Source of the DNA: DASTGO01 sp035719045
GTDB lineage: Bacteria; Actinomycetota; Actinomycetes; Actinomycetales; Kineosporiaceae
DNA: 15,671 nucleotides
Assembly (NCBI GenBank): GCA_035719045.1
Contig: DASTGO010000048.1
Location: 1 to 15,671 of the forward strand
Reading direction: 5' to 3'
Part shown: in pieces, positions 14,642 to 15,671 of the stretch
Layout of the letters: the number at the start of each line of letters is the position of its first letter
Numbering within the stretch: position 1 is the stretch's first letter
The notes under the pieces: model-generated
Seen by the model: the letters and a program-made list of their open reading frames with translations, nothing else
The model's database searches: none
What the model was told of the DNA's origin: nothing
Position numbers and translations under genes: made by a program

Positions 14642-15451
14642 GTGGCGCGGACGCCTGACGGCCCCGCCCCGGACCCGGCGGTGCAGAAGCTGCGGCTGCG
14701 CTACGCCAAGCGGGGACGGCTGCGGTTCGCCAGCCATCGGGACTTCCAGCGTGCCTTCGAGCGGGCCGTGCGGCGGGCCGGCCTGCCGATCGCCTACTCG
14801 GCGGGGTTCAACCCGCACCCGAAGATCTCCTACGCCAATGCCGCCCCGACCGGTGCCGCCAGCGAGGCGGAGTACCTGGAGCTGTCCCTGACCCGGCGCC
14901 GGGACCCCGACGAGGTCCGTGCCGCCCTCGACGACGCCCTGCCGGACGGTCTCGACGTGGTCGAGGTGGTGGAGGCCGGGCCGGGGGCACTGGCCGACCG
15001 CCTGGACGCCTCGGTGTGGCGGGTCGAACTCCCCGGCCTGGCCCCGGAACCGGTGACGGCGGCGGTGCAGGCCTTCCTGGCGGCGGACCGGACCGAGGTC
15101 CAGCGGATGACCAAGAACGGGCTGCGCACCTTCGACGCCCGGGCCGCCGTGCTGTCCGCCGAGGTCAGGGCCGGTGAGGGTCCGGCGGACGCCCGGGCGC
15201 TCCCTGGTGGAAGCACAGGGGTCCGTGTCGCTCAAGTCGACCCGGTGCCCTGTGCGATACTGCAGGTGGTCGTGCGGCACACCACACCTGCCGTGCGGCC
15301 CGACGACATCCTTGCCGCACTCCGGTCGCAGGCCGACCTCGCGCCGCCGTCACCTCCACGGATGACCCGGCTGGCGCAGGGGCCGCTCGACGAGGAGGAC
15401 GGTTCGGTGGCCGATCCATTGACCGCCGATCGAGGAGTCGGCGGCGCCTGA
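14642..15451 (+). CDS. TIGR03936 (DUF2344) family protein
   Basis: The 269-residue product matches the TIGR03936 family by the N-terminal signature LRLRYAKRGRLRFASHRDF, then ERAVRRAGLPIAYSAGFNPH followed by PKISYANAAPTGAASEAEYLEL. The family is of unknown function. It is usually adjacent to or fused with a TIGR03960 radical SAM protein, as here. The abundant Arg and Lys in the first 70 residues would suit contact with RNA, which is inference. The C-terminal third is less conserved and ends in an acidic tail (DEEDGSVADPLTADRG). GTG at 14642 is preferred because AGGAAGGGA (14627-14635) precedes it by six bases. It probably forms a transcription unit with the upstream radical SAM gene. Confidence 0.88.
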   Translation: MARTPDGPAPDPAVQKLRLRYAKRGRLRFASHRDFQRAFERAVRRAGLPIAYSAGFNPHPKISYANAAPTGAASEAEYLELSLTRRRDPDEVRAALDDALPDGLDVVEVVEAGPGALADRLDASVWRVELPGLAPEPVTAAVQAFLAADRTEVQRMTKNGLRTFDARAAVLSAEVRAGEGPADARALPGGSTGVRVAQVDPVPCAILQVVVRHTTPAVRPDDILAALRSQADLAPPSPPRMTRLAQGPLDEEDGSVADPLTADRGVGGA

Positions 15452-15509
15452 CGCGTGCCGCGCTTGCCGTTTCCGCGAGCGCGAACGCCACGGCAGCAGT
15501 GATGACTTC

Positions 15510-15533
15510 CGTCACGCTGAGCCCAGCGTGACG
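15510..15533 (+). other. 10-bp hairpin upstream of the probable rne gene
   Basis: Arms CGTCACGCTG (15510-15519) and CAGCGTGACG (15524-15533) pair perfectly around the four-base loop AGCC. It begins 58 bases after the TIGR03936 stop. It may end that transcript or be the first structure of the rne leader. No T tract follows. Confidence 0.6.
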
Positions 15534-15544
15534 ACGCGATGAGT

Positions 15545-15585
15545 GCCCCGCGTGGTGCCGGCATGGTGTGGTCGGCACCCGGGGC
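15545..15585 (+). promoter_or_regulatory. Long hairpin next to the rne ribosome-binding site
   Basis: A two-part stem pairs GCCCCG (15545-15550) with CGGGGC (15580-15585), and GGTGCCG (15554-15560) with CGGCACC (15573-15579). A three-base bulge (CGT) lies on the left arm and the loop is 12 bases. It ends four bases before the ribosome site GGGAG (15590-15594) of the next gene, so it could influence translation or serve as a cleavage site. Confidence 0.55.
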
Positions 15586-15601
15586 TGACGGGAGATGCCC
15601 C

Positions 15602-15671
15602 GTGACGCTCGATGACGAGCCCACAAGCAGTGACGAACGCCCCGCCGACGGCGGCCCGGCTCCGGCCGAGG
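15602..15671 (+). CDS. Probable RNase E/G family ribonuclease, 5' end (partial)
   Basis: GTG at 15602 has GGGAG (15590-15594) seven bases upstream, and the frame stays open to the window end (23 codons, beginning MTLDDEPTSSDERPADGG). The visible part is acidic and low in complexity, like the disordered N-terminal extension of actinobacterial RNase E/G proteins. No catalytic domain can be seen, so the call rests on the expected gene order after the TIGR03960-TIGR03936 pair. RNase E/G cuts single-stranded RNA and drives mRNA decay and rRNA maturation in the cytoplasm. An ATG at 15595 in another frame stops after six codons and is not the start. Confidence 0.6.
   Translation, partial: MTLDDEPTSSDERPADGGPAPAE

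Overview
The window is a high-GC actinobacterial chromosome segment. The evidence is near-exclusive G/C at third codon positions, frequent GTG starts, -10 boxes of the TAGGNT type, and a gene order I know from actinomycetes: clpP1-clpP2-clpX, valS, folC, a DUF4233 membrane protein, ndk, a TIGR03960 radical SAM protein, a TIGR03936 protein, then the probable start of an RNase E/G gene. I cannot name the genus from the sequence.

Layout, left to right. 1-2458 holds the end of clpP1, then clpP2 and clpX, the cytosolic Clp protease. A perfect 19-bp inverted repeat lies between clpX and a convergent minus-strand gene (2564-3955). That gene encodes a Pro/Tyr/Gln-rich, repeat-bearing, single-pass membrane protein of unknown function. 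valS (4118-6787) runs in the opposite direction from it. Between valS and folC, which I recall as adjacent in Streptomyces, is a roughly 1.6-kb islet (6788-8403). It holds a possible gene remnant, a five-unit 21-bp tandem repeat, a structured leader and a secreted alpha-carbonic anhydrase gene. folC (8404-9801), a SHOCT membrane protein (9897-10772) and a DUF4233 protein (10914-11306) follow. Next come two tandem ndk genes (11517-11939 and 12107-12550). The window ends with the TIGR03960 and TIGR03936 genes and the first 23 codons of a probable rne/rng gene.

The genes are mainly housekeeping: protein quality control (Clp), tRNA charging (ValRS), folate polyglutamylation (FolC), nucleotide balance (Ndk) and RNA processing (RNase E/G, with two conserved partners of unknown function). 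Most genes in the right half appear to have their own promoter. Three protein genes and one four-codon ORF have a TANNNT box ending exactly 6 nt before the start codon, which indicates leaderless mRNAs.

I found no CRISPR array, transposase, phage gene, tRNA, rRNA or recognisable defence system. The points most worth a second look are the diverged ndk duplicate, the carbonic anhydrase islet with its leader, two tiny ORFs whose stops overlap the start of the next gene as ATGA, the leaderless promoter set, and the hairpins before rne.
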